From Enterocloster bolteae (GTDB lineage Bacteria; Bacillota; Clostridia; Lachnospirales; Lachnospiraceae): DNA of 36,274 bases. A program made the position numbers and the translations under genes. Every line of letters begins with the position of its first letter. Within the stretch, counting starts at the first letter, position 1. The stretch is from the NCBI GenBank assembly GCA_021772025.1, contig JAETNT010000041.1:1-36274 (forward strand), read 5' to 3'. Below are positions 15,701 through 22,992 of the stretch, piece by piece. The notes below the pieces were generated by a model, which saw only the letters and a list, made by a program, of their open reading frames with translations, ran no database searches and was not told where the DNA came from.

Positions 15701-15990
15701 TCCACGCATCTAAGGGGCTGGAATTTCCGGCGGTGATTATCTGCGGAGTAAATGAGAAAATTCTTCCTTTGGAGACAGAAAAAGAGGAGTCAGACCTGGA
15801 AGAAGAACGGCGTTTATTTTTCGTTGGAATGACCAGGGCAAAGGAAGAACTGATCCTGACCGTTTCCGGGGAACCGTCCAGGTTTTTAGGCGAGATTCCC
15901 CGAAAGCTTACAGAAAATGAGAAAGCCAAAAGAGGAGGAAAGGAGGGCGGAAGACAGCTCAGCTTATTTGAATTGTTTCCTGATGTTTAA
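12787..15990 (+). CDS. EndoQ-like PHP endonuclease fused to UvrD-type helicase
   Basis: A 1067-residue two-part protein. Residues 1 to about 400 match the EndoQ family: metal residues in ADLHIHSRYSRATSR, GTGDFTHP, HIWTPHFSLLGAFSGF and SNSDAHSP, plus a four-Cys zinc site (Cys272, 275, 288, 291). EndoQ cuts DNA 5' of deaminated bases and abasic sites. After a Ser/Glu-rich linker (about 400-470) comes a superfamily 1 helicase: Walker A with Lys501 (AGPGTGKTKT), VTFTNKAAAQMKERL, ADEFQDI, GDPDQAIYGFRGAD, LTDNYRS, LMTLHASKGLEF and FVGMTRAKEEL. It overlaps yaaA by one base, with AGAAGGA inside yaaA. The end overlaps the convergent lacI gene by 4 bases. Domain calls are strong; the activity of the fusion is inferred. 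Confidence 0.93.
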   Translation: MYIADLHIHSRYSRATSRDCTPEYLDLWAKKKGINIVGTGDFTHPAWRKELEEKLEPEGNGLYRLKKEYCLENQTSGGGETRFVITGEISSIYKKNGRVRKVHSLILLPGLEDAFRVSQKLESIGNIHSDGRPILGLDCRDLLEILLELSPKSIYIPAHIWTPHFSLLGAFSGFDTVEECFGDLTPRIRAMETGLSSDPPMNWRLSMLDPYQLISNSDAHSPGKLGREANLFRIPLSYDGLYRAIETGEGLEGTIEFFPEEGKYHFDGHRKCHLCLTPDQTLRYGGKCPICGKKITVGVANRVQQLADRPEGFVKTGAKHFESLVPLPEVIAASTKHSAVSAKVINQYEDMLKKLGPEFAILREVPIEEIKQVSGSLIAQGILRLREGKVEREPGFDGEYGTIRLFAPGEIEKTDGQMDLFGSFGMEMAQARPILSASSLETRESVPAEEAASDEALPERESALTGKSRGQLSGGLNPAQKKAVEALGRTVAVIAGPGTGKTKTLVERILWLLENRKVKPSEITAVTFTNKAAAQMKERLKKELGSARFLSRMQIGTFHSICLKFLKGKLPPFSIADQWTKLRLAEKVIQQFSLSCRPEQFLREVSISKTTWETHREAEKSPAIEYYQNALKEMNCLDYDDLLIETLKLLKSGADWNQKAFSYLLADEFQDISPLQLELILEWNKKGRELFVIGDPDQAIYGFRGADAGCFETLKAMEPKLEIICLTDNYRSVPPIVKAGEAVISHNPGGARNYTPRRSGEQKIRVVQAAGELSEAIFTAKEINRMAGGIDMLDAADNTRSREGRAVRSFSEIAVLYRTRRQGAVLEKCLQKEGIPYAVAGQDDFLADPAVQGTLAFFRYLLQNDDELALEQCKRLLWEPEENALSQILFQQAAEEFGPKIKGTSPSKLLDIWIEKAGKKVPKEPLEKLRSASLFYKTTAEFLDAMTLGTEGDIRRCGGKSYTPDMVTLMTLHASKGLEFPAVIICGVNEKILPLETEKEESDLEEERRLFFVGMTRAKEELILTVSGEPSRFLGEIPRKLTENEKAKRGGKEGGRQLSLFELFPDV

Positions 15991-17006
15991 AACAGGGACA
16001 CTACGGACTGCCTTTCGACAATATCTACATCCATCATTACTTGAGATGGGCCCTGTGTGGTACCGGTTCGGATTTTTTCCAACAAAAGCCTGGTAGCCAA
16101 CAGGGCCTTTTTTGGGATATCTTGGGAGATGGAGGTCAATTTGGGAAGCGTGTACTGGCACAGTTTTAAATTATCGTAACCGATAACAGACAGATCAATG
16201 GGAATCCGGTAGCCGCTTAGACGAGCGCCTTCCATAACTCCGATGGCGCAGATGTCTGCTGTGGTAACCACGGCGGTAATTTCATTCTGGCCGGTGGCGA
16301 TTTTTTTGCCAGCCAGAATGCCGTCCTCATAGGAGGGGGAGTAGCGGAATACGTATTCCGGTCGGAAGGGAATACCACTCTCTGCCAGCGCCTGACAGTA
16401 TCCGTTGAAGCGGCTGGTAAGCAGATCATTTCCCTCATAATTCGCTACAAAGCCAATGTGGGTGTGCCCGTGGTTAATCATATACTTAGTAGACAGATAA
16501 AGCCCCTTTTGATCATCAGAGGTAATGTTGATCAGATCCGGCTGCTTGAGAGAACTGTCGAAAATAGCCACCGGACAGGCGGATTCTTCCAAAAGCGAGG
16601 GCAGATAATCCTGGCAGTCCGGATAAAGGAATATGATACCGTCTACATTCCAATTTTTTAAAAGAGTGGAAAGATCCATCTGCCGGGAGATAGAACGAAC
16701 CATAGTATAATAGCCGTTTTCTCGAAGTTCCCTTTCAATAATACCGATCATGGAACTGACATAAGGATTTTCCATCAGATTGGTTTCCTGTTCTTCCGAC
16801 TCAGGGGACAGGATGATGCCGATAATATTGGAGGTTTTATTGGTAAGGCTGCGGGCGCTTAGGTTCGGAATATATCCGCACTCTTCAATAATTGCATTAA
16901 CTTTTTCTATTGTCTTTTCTGAGACCCGGCTGTGTTTGCCATTGATGACGTTAGAAACGGTCATCATGCTGACACCGGCCCGATCTGCAATATCTTTTAA
17001 TGTCAT
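15987..17006 (-). CDS. LacI family transcriptional regulator of the alpha-glucoside locus
   Basis: A 339-residue regulator with an N-terminal helix-turn-helix (TLKDIADRAGVSMMTVSNVI, hinge region after KTSNIIGIILSP) and a periplasmic-binding-protein-like sugar-sensing domain (IISLN-type pattern, DQKGLYLSTKYMINHGHTHIGFV, VIGYDNLKLCQYTLPKLTSI). Start ATG 17006 is used; an in-frame TTG at 17012 lies nearer the weak AGAAAGTGAT site and is possible. It is transcribed away from the sugar-binding protein gene, a usual position for a local repressor that releases DNA on binding the imported sugar. Its 3' end overlaps the end of the nuclease-helicase gene, with no terminator between them. Confidence 0.93.
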   Translation of the reverse strand: MTLKDIADRAGVSMMTVSNVINGKHSRVSEKTIEKVNAIIEECGYIPNLSARSLTNKTSNIIGIILSPESEEQETNLMENPYVSSMIGIIERELRENGYYTMVRSISRQMDLSTLLKNWNVDGIIFLYPDCQDYLPSLLEESACPVAIFDSSLKQPDLINITSDDQKGLYLSTKYMINHGHTHIGFVANYEGNDLLTSRFNGYCQALAESGIPFRPEYVFRYSPSYEDGILAGKKIATGQNEITAVVTTADICAIGVMEGARLSGYRIPIDLSVIGYDNLKLCQYTLPKLTSISQDIPKKALLATRLLLEKIRTGTTQGPSQVMMDVDIVERQSVVSLF

Positions 17007-17046
17007 AATCAATTATCACTTTCTGAAAAATTCTGATCTTTTTCAA

Positions 17047-17090
17047 TTTATAAACCTTAATAGTTCGGGAAAATTAGAAGTTTATAAACT
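17047..17090. promoter_or_regulatory. Paired TTTATAAAC sites, candidate lacI auto-operators
   Basis: A perfect 12-bp palindrome AGTTTATAAACT lies at 17079-17090, and its core TTTATAAAC recurs at 17047-17055, 34 bases away. Both lie just downstream of the predicted lacI start point. Position and symmetry suit an autoregulatory operator; binding is inference. Confidence 0.45.
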
Positions 17091-17109
17091 AAAAATTGTG
17101 CCTGTAAAT

Positions 17110-17138
17110 AGTATAGAATAAGTATAGAAAAAAGTCAA
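17110..17138 (-). promoter_or_regulatory. Promoter of the lacI-type gene
   Basis: On the minus strand, TTGACT (17138-17133), a 17-base spacer and TATACT (17115-17110) form a near-consensus sigma-A promoter. The transcript would start near 17103, giving a leader of about 95 bases that contains the palindromes listed below. Confidence 0.75.
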
Positions 17139-17203
17139 CAATAGATTTCAATAGGGTATAAGGTAAAAATGCACAATAAATACTCTATAAAACTAGATAA
17201 AAT

Positions 17204-17286
17204 ACCGAAAAAACAAATTGATATTGACAAAATCAATACAGAATGATAATTTAATTATAGATTTAGCGTTAAACCGAAAAAACAAA
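17204..17286 (+). promoter_or_regulatory. Promoter/operator region of the sugar import operon
   Basis: A TTGACA box (17224-17229) is followed by GATAAT (17245-17250, 15-base spacer) or TAATTT (17247-17252, 17-base spacer), so the -10 is uncertain. The -35 sits inside an inverted repeat ATTGAT-N9-ATCAAT (17217-17237). A 14-bp direct repeat ACCGAAAAAACAAA occurs at 17204-17217 and 17273-17286, one on each side of the promoter. These are candidate regulator sites. The rest of 17013-17309 is very AT-rich and shows no gene. Confidence 0.5.
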
Positions 17287-17309
17287 ACATTAAGAAAGGG
17301 GTATTTATT

Positions 17310-18683
17310 ATGAAAAAGAAATTTTGGGCAGCAATAACAGCAGCAGCATTGACAGCGGTATCGATAACCGGATGCGGCGGAGGAAGCAGCGCGGCGAAAG
17401 GAGCAGGAAATGCACCGGCAGCGGAGGTTCCCAAAGAACCTTTCGGCGATACCATAAAATATGATCCTACTGTAGCTGTCAATGACGGCAAGGATATAAC
17501 GGTTGAACTGTGGGAGTGGGGAAGCGATGAATTATTCCAACAGGTAATCGATGGCTATACCGCCATCCATCCCAATGTAACTTTTAAGTTGGTAAATAAT
17601 CCCTGGGAGGATTACTGGACCAAGCTTCCCTTGGCGCTAGATGGTGCCAACGGTCCGGCTCTTTTCAATGTACATAACAGTTACCATGAAAACCTGATTA
17701 ATTATATGGCTCCTCTGGATATTCCGGTGGCGGACCTGGAAGCGGATTTCACCGGTGTGGAAGCTCATGTTATTGACGGCAATGTGTATTATATCGATTA
17801 CGGTATGATGACCGGTTCTGTTTACTATAATAAAGAAATGTGGCAGGCGGCGGGCCTGACGGATGCGGATATTCCCAAGACCTGGGACGAGATGATTGAA
17901 GTGGCAAAGAAACTGACCATCAAGGAAGGCGATCAGATTGTCCAGGCCGGCTTAAACTTTAATGATGACTTCCATCAGAACTATCTGCTGGGATTAAATT
18001 ATCAGCTGGGGGAAAATCTGTTTTTAGAGGATGGAAAAACTCCCAATGTGACCTCGGATTCGATGAAAAAGGTAATGCAGATGTTGGTAGATATGTACCA
18101 GGTAGAAGGAATTGGTTCCCAGGACTTTGGCGAGAAAGGATCTGACAGCTTTGGCCAGGGGCAGTCTGCTATGGTAATTCAGTGGGGACATTATTATAAT
18201 ACTTTAAACACTACATGGAGCGATATTGATTTCGGAGTATTTGAGATTCCCACATTTGACGGAAATCCTTATGCATATAACCGCTATAACGGCGAATCTA
18301 CCTTTGGAATCAATAAAAATGCTCCCGCCGATCAGCAAGCAGTGGCTCAGGATTTTGTGAAATACTTTCTGGCAAATGATGATGCACAGGTTGCCTTCTG
18401 CTTGGCTATGAGTGTGTTCCCGGCAAAGAAATCTTTGGCAGATAACCAGCAGGTGCTGGAAAACCCGTCTTTACAGGTATTAGCTGAGCATATTGACCGC
18501 TATATCTGGCCCGGCCCCATGCCTTCTACTATGGAAACTTCTTTAAAGAAGGCCGGAGAGGATATTTTCTTTAATGGAGTAGACATTGACACTGCTTTAG
18601 ATGAAGCCCAGAAGAACATCATTAAGGACATGGCCGGCAGCAGCTTTGAGTCCGTAGAGAACTTGTATAAATACGCAGAGTAA
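17310..18683 (+). CDS. ABC transporter sugar-binding lipoprotein (family 1 solute-binding protein)
   Basis: A 457-residue extracellular binding protein. It begins with a lipoprotein signal, with the lipid-modified cysteine at residue 22 (SITGCGGG), so it would be anchored to the outer face of the membrane. Patterns ITVELWEWGSDELFQQVIDG, VYYNKEMWQAAGLTDADIPK.. WDEMIEVAKKL and YNGESTFGINKNAP fit maltose-type (CUT1) binding proteins. It hands oligosaccharide to the two permeases just downstream. The start ATG follows AAGAAAGGGG. It is the first gene of the import operon. The sugar is inferred from the downstream glucosidases as an alpha-glucan oligosaccharide. Confidence 0.94.
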   Translation: MKKKFWAAITAAALTAVSITGCGGGSSAAKGAGNAPAAEVPKEPFGDTIKYDPTVAVNDGKDITVELWEWGSDELFQQVIDGYTAIHPNVTFKLVNNPWEDYWTKLPLALDGANGPALFNVHNSYHENLINYMAPLDIPVADLEADFTGVEAHVIDGNVYYIDYGMMTGSVYYNKEMWQAAGLTDADIPKTWDEMIEVAKKLTIKEGDQIVQAGLNFNDDFHQNYLLGLNYQLGENLFLEDGKTPNVTSDSMKKVMQMLVDMYQVEGIGSQDFGEKGSDSFGQGQSAMVIQWGHYYNTLNTTWSDIDFGVFEIPTFDGNPYAYNRYNGESTFGINKNAPADQQAVAQDFVKYFLANDDAQVAFCLAMSVFPAKKSLADNQQVLENPSLQVLAEHIDRYIWPGPMPSTMETSLKKAGEDIFFNGVDIDTALDEAQKNIIKDMAGSSFESVENLYKYAE

Positions 18684-18714
18684 TCCCATAACGGAGAACA
18701 GGAGGGGGAAAGGA

Positions 18715-19593
18715 ATGTTTAAGAAGTCACACCCTTTGCAAAGCAGAAGTGAAATTTTATTAAGAAACATTGTAGTATTGATTATGGTAGTATTTTTTAC
18801 TGTGTTTCTGATTGTTCCCATCGGTATTGCCTTTGCGGGAAGCTTTCATGAGTGGAATCCCTTAAGCGGCACCTACCGGTTTCTGGGAATCGACAACTAT
18901 TTAAACGTATTTACCAGCGGGCTGTTTGGAAAGTCAATGCTTAATACCCTGATTTTCTCTGTAGTGGTAATTGTATTCCGGGTAGGCTTAGGACTGGGGA
19001 TTGCCTATGCCATCTATTCGGTGTTGATTAAGCATAAAAGCTTTTACCGGGCCATTTATTATATGCCGGTTGTAACCCCCATGGTGGCAGTAGCTTTTGT
19101 ATGGAAATTCATGTATAACCCGCAGATCGGCATTATCAATCAGGTTCTGGGGACCGACATTAACTGGCTGAAAAATCCCCAGACCGCCCTTCTGGCGGTA
19201 ATGGTCATGACTATCTGGAAGGATTTTGGTTACGCGGTAGTAATGTATATGGCAGGTCTTTACTCCCTGCCGGGAGATGTAATGGAAGCCGCCCAGGTAG
19301 ACGGTGCAAAGAGCTGGCAGAAGTTTCTTTATATTACTTTGCCGCTGTTAAAGCCCATGTCCTTGTTTGTCATCATTACTTCCATTATTTCTTACATCCA
19401 GGCTTACGTCCAGATTTTGATCATGACAGAAGGAGGACCCGGTACGGCTACTTATCTGGCTTCCTATATTATTTATGATGAAGCTTTTGTAAAATACAAC
19501 TTTGGTTATGCATCCGCGTTATCCTTTGTACTCTTTGTAATCACTGCAGTATTTACGTGGCTGTCATTCCGGGTTTCCGGCAGCGAAAGTTAG
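18715..19593 (+). CDS. CUT1 sugar ABC transporter permease (MalF/UgpA type)
   Basis: A 292-residue inner-membrane permease with six predicted membrane segments and the ATPase-docking EAA loop (MEAAQVDGAKSWQKFLYITLPLLKP region). The segment IVPIGIAFAGSFHEWNPLSG near the N-terminus is typical of the first permease of CUT1 systems. It pairs with the next gene to form the channel. The ribosome site AGGAGGGGG lies upstream. No ATPase gene lies in the operon, so it presumably uses a shared MsmK/MalK-type ATPase. Confidence 0.94.
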   Translation: MFKKSHPLQSRSEILLRNIVVLIMVVFFTVFLIVPIGIAFAGSFHEWNPLSGTYRFLGIDNYLNVFTSGLFGKSMLNTLIFSVVVIVFRVGLGLGIAYAIYSVLIKHKSFYRAIYYMPVVTPMVAVAFVWKFMYNPQIGIINQVLGTDINWLKNPQTALLAVMVMTIWKDFGYAVVMYMAGLYSLPGDVMEAAQVDGAKSWQKFLYITLPLLKPMSLFVIITSIISYIQAYVQILIMTEGGPGTATYLASYIIYDEAFVKYNFGYASALSFVLFVITAVFTWLSFRVSGSES

Positions 19594-19607
19594 GAGGGCT
19601 GGATTTT

Positions 19608-20429
19608 ATGAAACGAAAAATGAGCAGTATTTTATTAAACGCAGTGCTTCTGGGATTGGGCTTAATTACGGTATATCCCTTTATCTGGATGTTTTTATCT
19701 TCCTTTAAGAAAAACAAGGAGATTATGGCCCTGCACCAGACCTTGCTCCCTCAGGAATTTATTTTCACCAATTATGTTACCATGAACTCCAGGTTTAATT
19801 TCCTGCGGTTTTTTGCAAACAGTTTGTTTATTACTCTGACAGTGACAGTCATTGTGATTTATACCAGCACTCTCTGCGGATTCGTCTTAAGCAAATACAA
19901 ATTTAAAGGAAGGGATCTGCTGTTCGGCTTTGTTCTTTCTACCATGATGATTCCATGGTGCGTTACCATCATCCCCAAATATTCCATGATTCAGGCTTTC
20001 GGATGGATGGACAGTTATGCGGCTTTGATTATTCCGGCTATGTTCAGCGGCTTTGGCATCTTTATGATGAAGCAGCACATTGCCTCTATTCCGGATGAAA
20101 TTTTGGAGGCCGCCCGGATTGATGGGGCCAATGAGTTTTATATATTTCACAGGATTGTATTTCCATTAGCCAAAAACGGCATTTCCAGTATTGCCATATT
20201 CCAGTTTTTGTGGGCCTGGGAAGATTATTTGTGGCCGTATTTGGTCATTAACACTCAGGAGAAACAGCTTTTATCCGTAGGGTTAAAAATGTTTAACGGA
20301 CAGTATTCCACTGACTACGGAGCGCTATTTGCAGCAACTACCATTTCGATTATTCCGGTGCTGCTGATCTATTTGTTTTTCCAGAAACGGTTTATTGCAG
20401 GTATCGCTGCTTCGGCCGTTAAAGGATAG
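19608..20429 (+). CDS. CUT1 sugar ABC transporter permease (MalG/UgpE type)
   Basis: A 273-residue membrane permease with the usual second-permease start (VYPFIWMFLSSFKKNKEIM), six predicted membrane segments and an EAA loop (LEAARIDGANEFYIFHRIVFPL). The ATG at 19608 is chosen because TAGGAGGG lies just upstream; an earlier in-frame start at 19557 would overlap the first permease by 37 bases and add 17 residues not seen in the family. Forms the import channel with the previous gene. The C-terminus FIAGIAASAVKG is normal. Confidence 0.94.
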   Translation: MKRKMSSILLNAVLLGLGLITVYPFIWMFLSSFKKNKEIMALHQTLLPQEFIFTNYVTMNSRFNFLRFFANSLFITLTVTVIVIYTSTLCGFVLSKYKFKGRDLLFGFVLSTMMIPWCVTIIPKYSMIQAFGWMDSYAALIIPAMFSGFGIFMMKQHIASIPDEILEAARIDGANEFYIFHRIVFPLAKNGISSIAIFQFLWAWEDYLWPYLVINTQEKQLLSVGLKMFNGQYSTDYGALFAATTISIIPVLLIYLFFQKRFIAGIAASAVKG

Positions 20430-20451
20430 GGGGCAAAATACCGTTTGCCCC
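20430..20451. repeat. GGGGCAAA hairpin after the permease gene
   Basis: A perfect 8-bp inverted repeat (GGGGCAAA 20430-20437, TTTGCCCC 20444-20451, 6-base loop) begins directly after the stop codon. It has no T-tract, so it is a poor intrinsic terminator. It may stabilise the upstream mRNA or be a relic of the GGGTCAAAA repeat family. Confidence 0.5.
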
Positions 20452-20469
20452 GGCTCATAATATCTTACT

Positions 20470-20493
20470 GTTTACGTGAACTGTAATTATAAT
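20470..20493 (+). promoter_or_regulatory. LacI-type operator candidate and -10 box before the GH31 gene
   Basis: GTTTACGTGAAC (20470-20481) is a CG-centred near-palindrome (10 of 12 positions symmetric) of the kind bound by LacI-family proteins. TATAAT follows at 20488-20493, but no good -35 is seen at 16-18 bases. It may be an internal regulated promoter within the sugar operon. Inference only. Confidence 0.4.
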
Positions 20494-20519
20494 TTTCGCA
20501 AAACCTAAAGGAGGCCGCC

Positions 20520-22946
20520 ATGCAGGATATTTATAAAGTAACAACGAACCCAAAGGCTGAAGCAGAAAATATGGTGACAGGAGAATGCTACCGGATTACG
20601 GTGCTGACAGAAGGGCTGCTGCGATTGGAATACAGCGAGGACGGAGTGTTTGAGGATCGGCCCACCCAGATGGCATTTTTCCGGGATTTTCCTCCTGCCG
20701 ATTACCGGATTATCCGAAAGGAGGACGGCATTGAAATTCATACGAAACGGCTGCAGCTGATTTATAATGAGAAAGAATTTTCTGGCTTTGGGCTCAGCGT
20801 CCAGGTTAAAGGGAACTTAAGCGCCTATCACAGTATCTGGCATTACGGTGAAGCCATTAACGATTTGGGAGGAACCGCCAGGACCTTAGACGAGGCGGAC
20901 GGAGCAGTGGATTTAGATCATGGGGTGGTCTCTAGATTCGGCTATTCTGTTTTGGATGACAGCCGCTCTCAGGTTCTTTTAGAGGACGGTTGGCTAAAGC
21001 CCAGAAAAAAAGGGATAAAGGACCTGTATTTTTTCGGCTATGGACATGATTACAAGGAAGCTTTAAGGGACTTTTACCATCTGGCCGGAAGGACCCCCAT
21101 GCTGCCCAGGTATGCTCTGGGTAACTGGTGGAGCCGGTTTTACCCCTATTCAGAGGAAAGCTATCTGGAACTAATGGAGCGGTTCGAGAAAGAAAATCTG
21201 CCTTTTTCCGTAGCGGTCATTGATATGGACTGGCATTTGACGGATATCAATCCGAAATACGGAAGCGGCTGGACCGGATATACCTGGAATCGGGAATTGT
21301 TTCCGGATCCTGCAGGATTTTTAAAAAAGCTTCATGACAAAGGAATGAAAATTACGTTAAACGTCCACCCGGCAGAAGGCGTCAAAGAGCATGAGGAAAT
21401 GTATAAGACTATGGCTCGGGCTATGGGAGTGGATTATGAGAAGGGGGATCCGGTAAATTGTGACCCGGCGGATCCCAAATACATAGAAGCGTATTTTCAA
21501 TATCTTCACCACCCCAGGGAAGAGGAAGGCGTGGATTTCTGGTGGATAGACTGGCAGCAGGGCGGCAATTGCAAGGTAGAGGGATTAGATCCTCTATGGA
21601 TTTTTAATCATTTCCACTTTTTGGACAATAAACGGAACGGGAAACGTCCTATGACCTTTTCCAGGTATGCCGGCCCGGGAAGCCACCGCTATCCGATAGG
21701 GTTTTCCGGAGATACTCTGATTACCTGGAAATCTCTGGATTTCCAGCCGTATTTCACGGCTGCGGCATCCAACATAGGCTATGGCTGGTGGAGTCATGAC
21801 ATAGGGGGCCATATGATGGGGTACAAGGATGATGAGATGACGGCAAGATGGGTACAGTTTGGCATTTTCTCCCCTATTATGCGGCTTCACAGCTCATCCA
21901 GTCCCTTTAACGGGAAAGAACCCTGGCGTTATAAAAAGGAAACGGAGATGGTTATGGGAGATGCCTTGAGAAAACGTCATGAAATGATCCCCTATCTTTA
22001 CACCATGAATTACCGCTGCTATGCAGAAAACCTGCCGTTAATCCTTCCTATGTACTATCAGTATCCGGAAGAATCCCAGGCTTACCAGGTGAAGAATCAA
22101 TACCTTTTTGGCAGTGAACTGCTGGTGGCCCCCATTACCTGCAAACGGCTTCCGGGAATTAACATGGCCCCGGTAAAAACTTGGCTTCCGGAGGGATTGT
22201 GGTATGATATCTATAGTGGTATGATGTATGAAGGAGGAAGAAGCCTTACCATGTACCGCAGGCTGGAATCCATTCCCGTGTTAGCAAAAGCGGGAGCAAT
22301 CCTCCCCTTTACCAATGAAATCACTGCAAAGCAAGCCGGATTGAACCCGTATTCTTTGACGGTAAAAACCTACGCAGGAGCGGACGGCGCCTTCTGCCTG
22401 TATGAAGATGACAATGAAACCTGCGATTACGAAAGAGGAATCTGCGTCTTCACCAGGATGGAATATAAGGAACATAGGGAAGAGAAACAGGCAGTCTTTA
22501 CCATCTGTCCGGCAGAGGGGAGTCTGAGTTTGATTCCGGAAAAGCGGAGCTGGACATTGGAGTTTGCCGGTTATGAAAGAAAGGCGGCAGACAGCCTGCA
22601 GGTATTGGCAGATGGACGGCCGCTTCCGGTTTCTGTCCGCTATGATTTCCGTTTCCAGTCAGTAATAGCAAAATTGCCAAAGCTGCCGGCGGATGTGAAG
22701 ATTCAGGTCTTTATCAATATGGACCTTCAGGCAAAGGAAAATCATCGGGAAGAGGCGTGCTTTGAGTTTCTGAATCAGGCGGAGATAGAATTTAACTTAA
22801 AAGATAAGATTTATCGCAGCCTAACAGACGGAGGACAGGGAATAAAGGCTGACAGGATTCCGGTTTTACTGGGAGAGCTGGCGGCTATGGAATTGGACAG
22901 AGATCTGTATGGGGCTTTGACAGAAATTTTAACGGCAAGGAATTAA
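20520..22946 (+). CDS. Glycoside hydrolase family 31 alpha-glucosidase-like enzyme
   Basis: An 808-residue GH31 protein. The catalytic barrel shows the nucleophile Asp344 in FWWIDWQQGG and the acid/base Asp398 in GFSGDTLITWKSL; flanking marks are LGNWWSRFYPYSEESY and GWWSHDIGGHM. N-terminal (about 1-200) and C-terminal beta domains match the family. The last 80 or so residues are a Glu/Lys-rich, probably helical extension. There is no signal peptide, so it acts in the cytosol on imported oligosaccharides, releasing glucose or another alpha-linked sugar. AAAGGAGG lies 7-8 bases before the ATG. Alpha-glucosidase is the likeliest activity; alpha-xylosidase or another GH31 specificity cannot be excluded. 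Confidence 0.9.
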   Translation: MQDIYKVTTNPKAEAENMVTGECYRITVLTEGLLRLEYSEDGVFEDRPTQMAFFRDFPPADYRIIRKEDGIEIHTKRLQLIYNEKEFSGFGLSVQVKGNLSAYHSIWHYGEAINDLGGTARTLDEADGAVDLDHGVVSRFGYSVLDDSRSQVLLEDGWLKPRKKGIKDLYFFGYGHDYKEALRDFYHLAGRTPMLPRYALGNWWSRFYPYSEESYLELMERFEKENLPFSVAVIDMDWHLTDINPKYGSGWTGYTWNRELFPDPAGFLKKLHDKGMKITLNVHPAEGVKEHEEMYKTMARAMGVDYEKGDPVNCDPADPKYIEAYFQYLHHPREEEGVDFWWIDWQQGGNCKVEGLDPLWIFNHFHFLDNKRNGKRPMTFSRYAGPGSHRYPIGFSGDTLITWKSLDFQPYFTAAASNIGYGWWSHDIGGHMMGYKDDEMTARWVQFGIFSPIMRLHSSSSPFNGKEPWRYKKETEMVMGDALRKRHEMIPYLYTMNYRCYAENLPLILPMYYQYPEESQAYQVKNQYLFGSELLVAPITCKRLPGINMAPVKTWLPEGLWYDIYSGMMYEGGRSLTMYRRLESIPVLAKAGAILPFTNEITAKQAGLNPYSLTVKTYAGADGAFCLYEDDNETCDYERGICVFTRMEYKEHREEKQAVFTICPAEGSLSLIPEKRSWTLEFAGYERKAADSLQVLADGRPLPVSVRYDFRFQSVIAKLPKLPADVKIQVFINMDLQAKENHREEACFEFLNQAEIEFNLKDKIYRSLTDGGQGIKADRIPVLLGELAAMELDRDLYGALTEILTARN

Positions 22947-22992
22947 GGAAACGGGCTGTCTTCTAAAAACCGGAAAAGAAAGGATATCTTTT

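Noticed and set aside
20430..20451. Terminator at the end of the second permease gene
   Set aside because: The stem is good but no T-tract follows, so I list it as a hairpin only.
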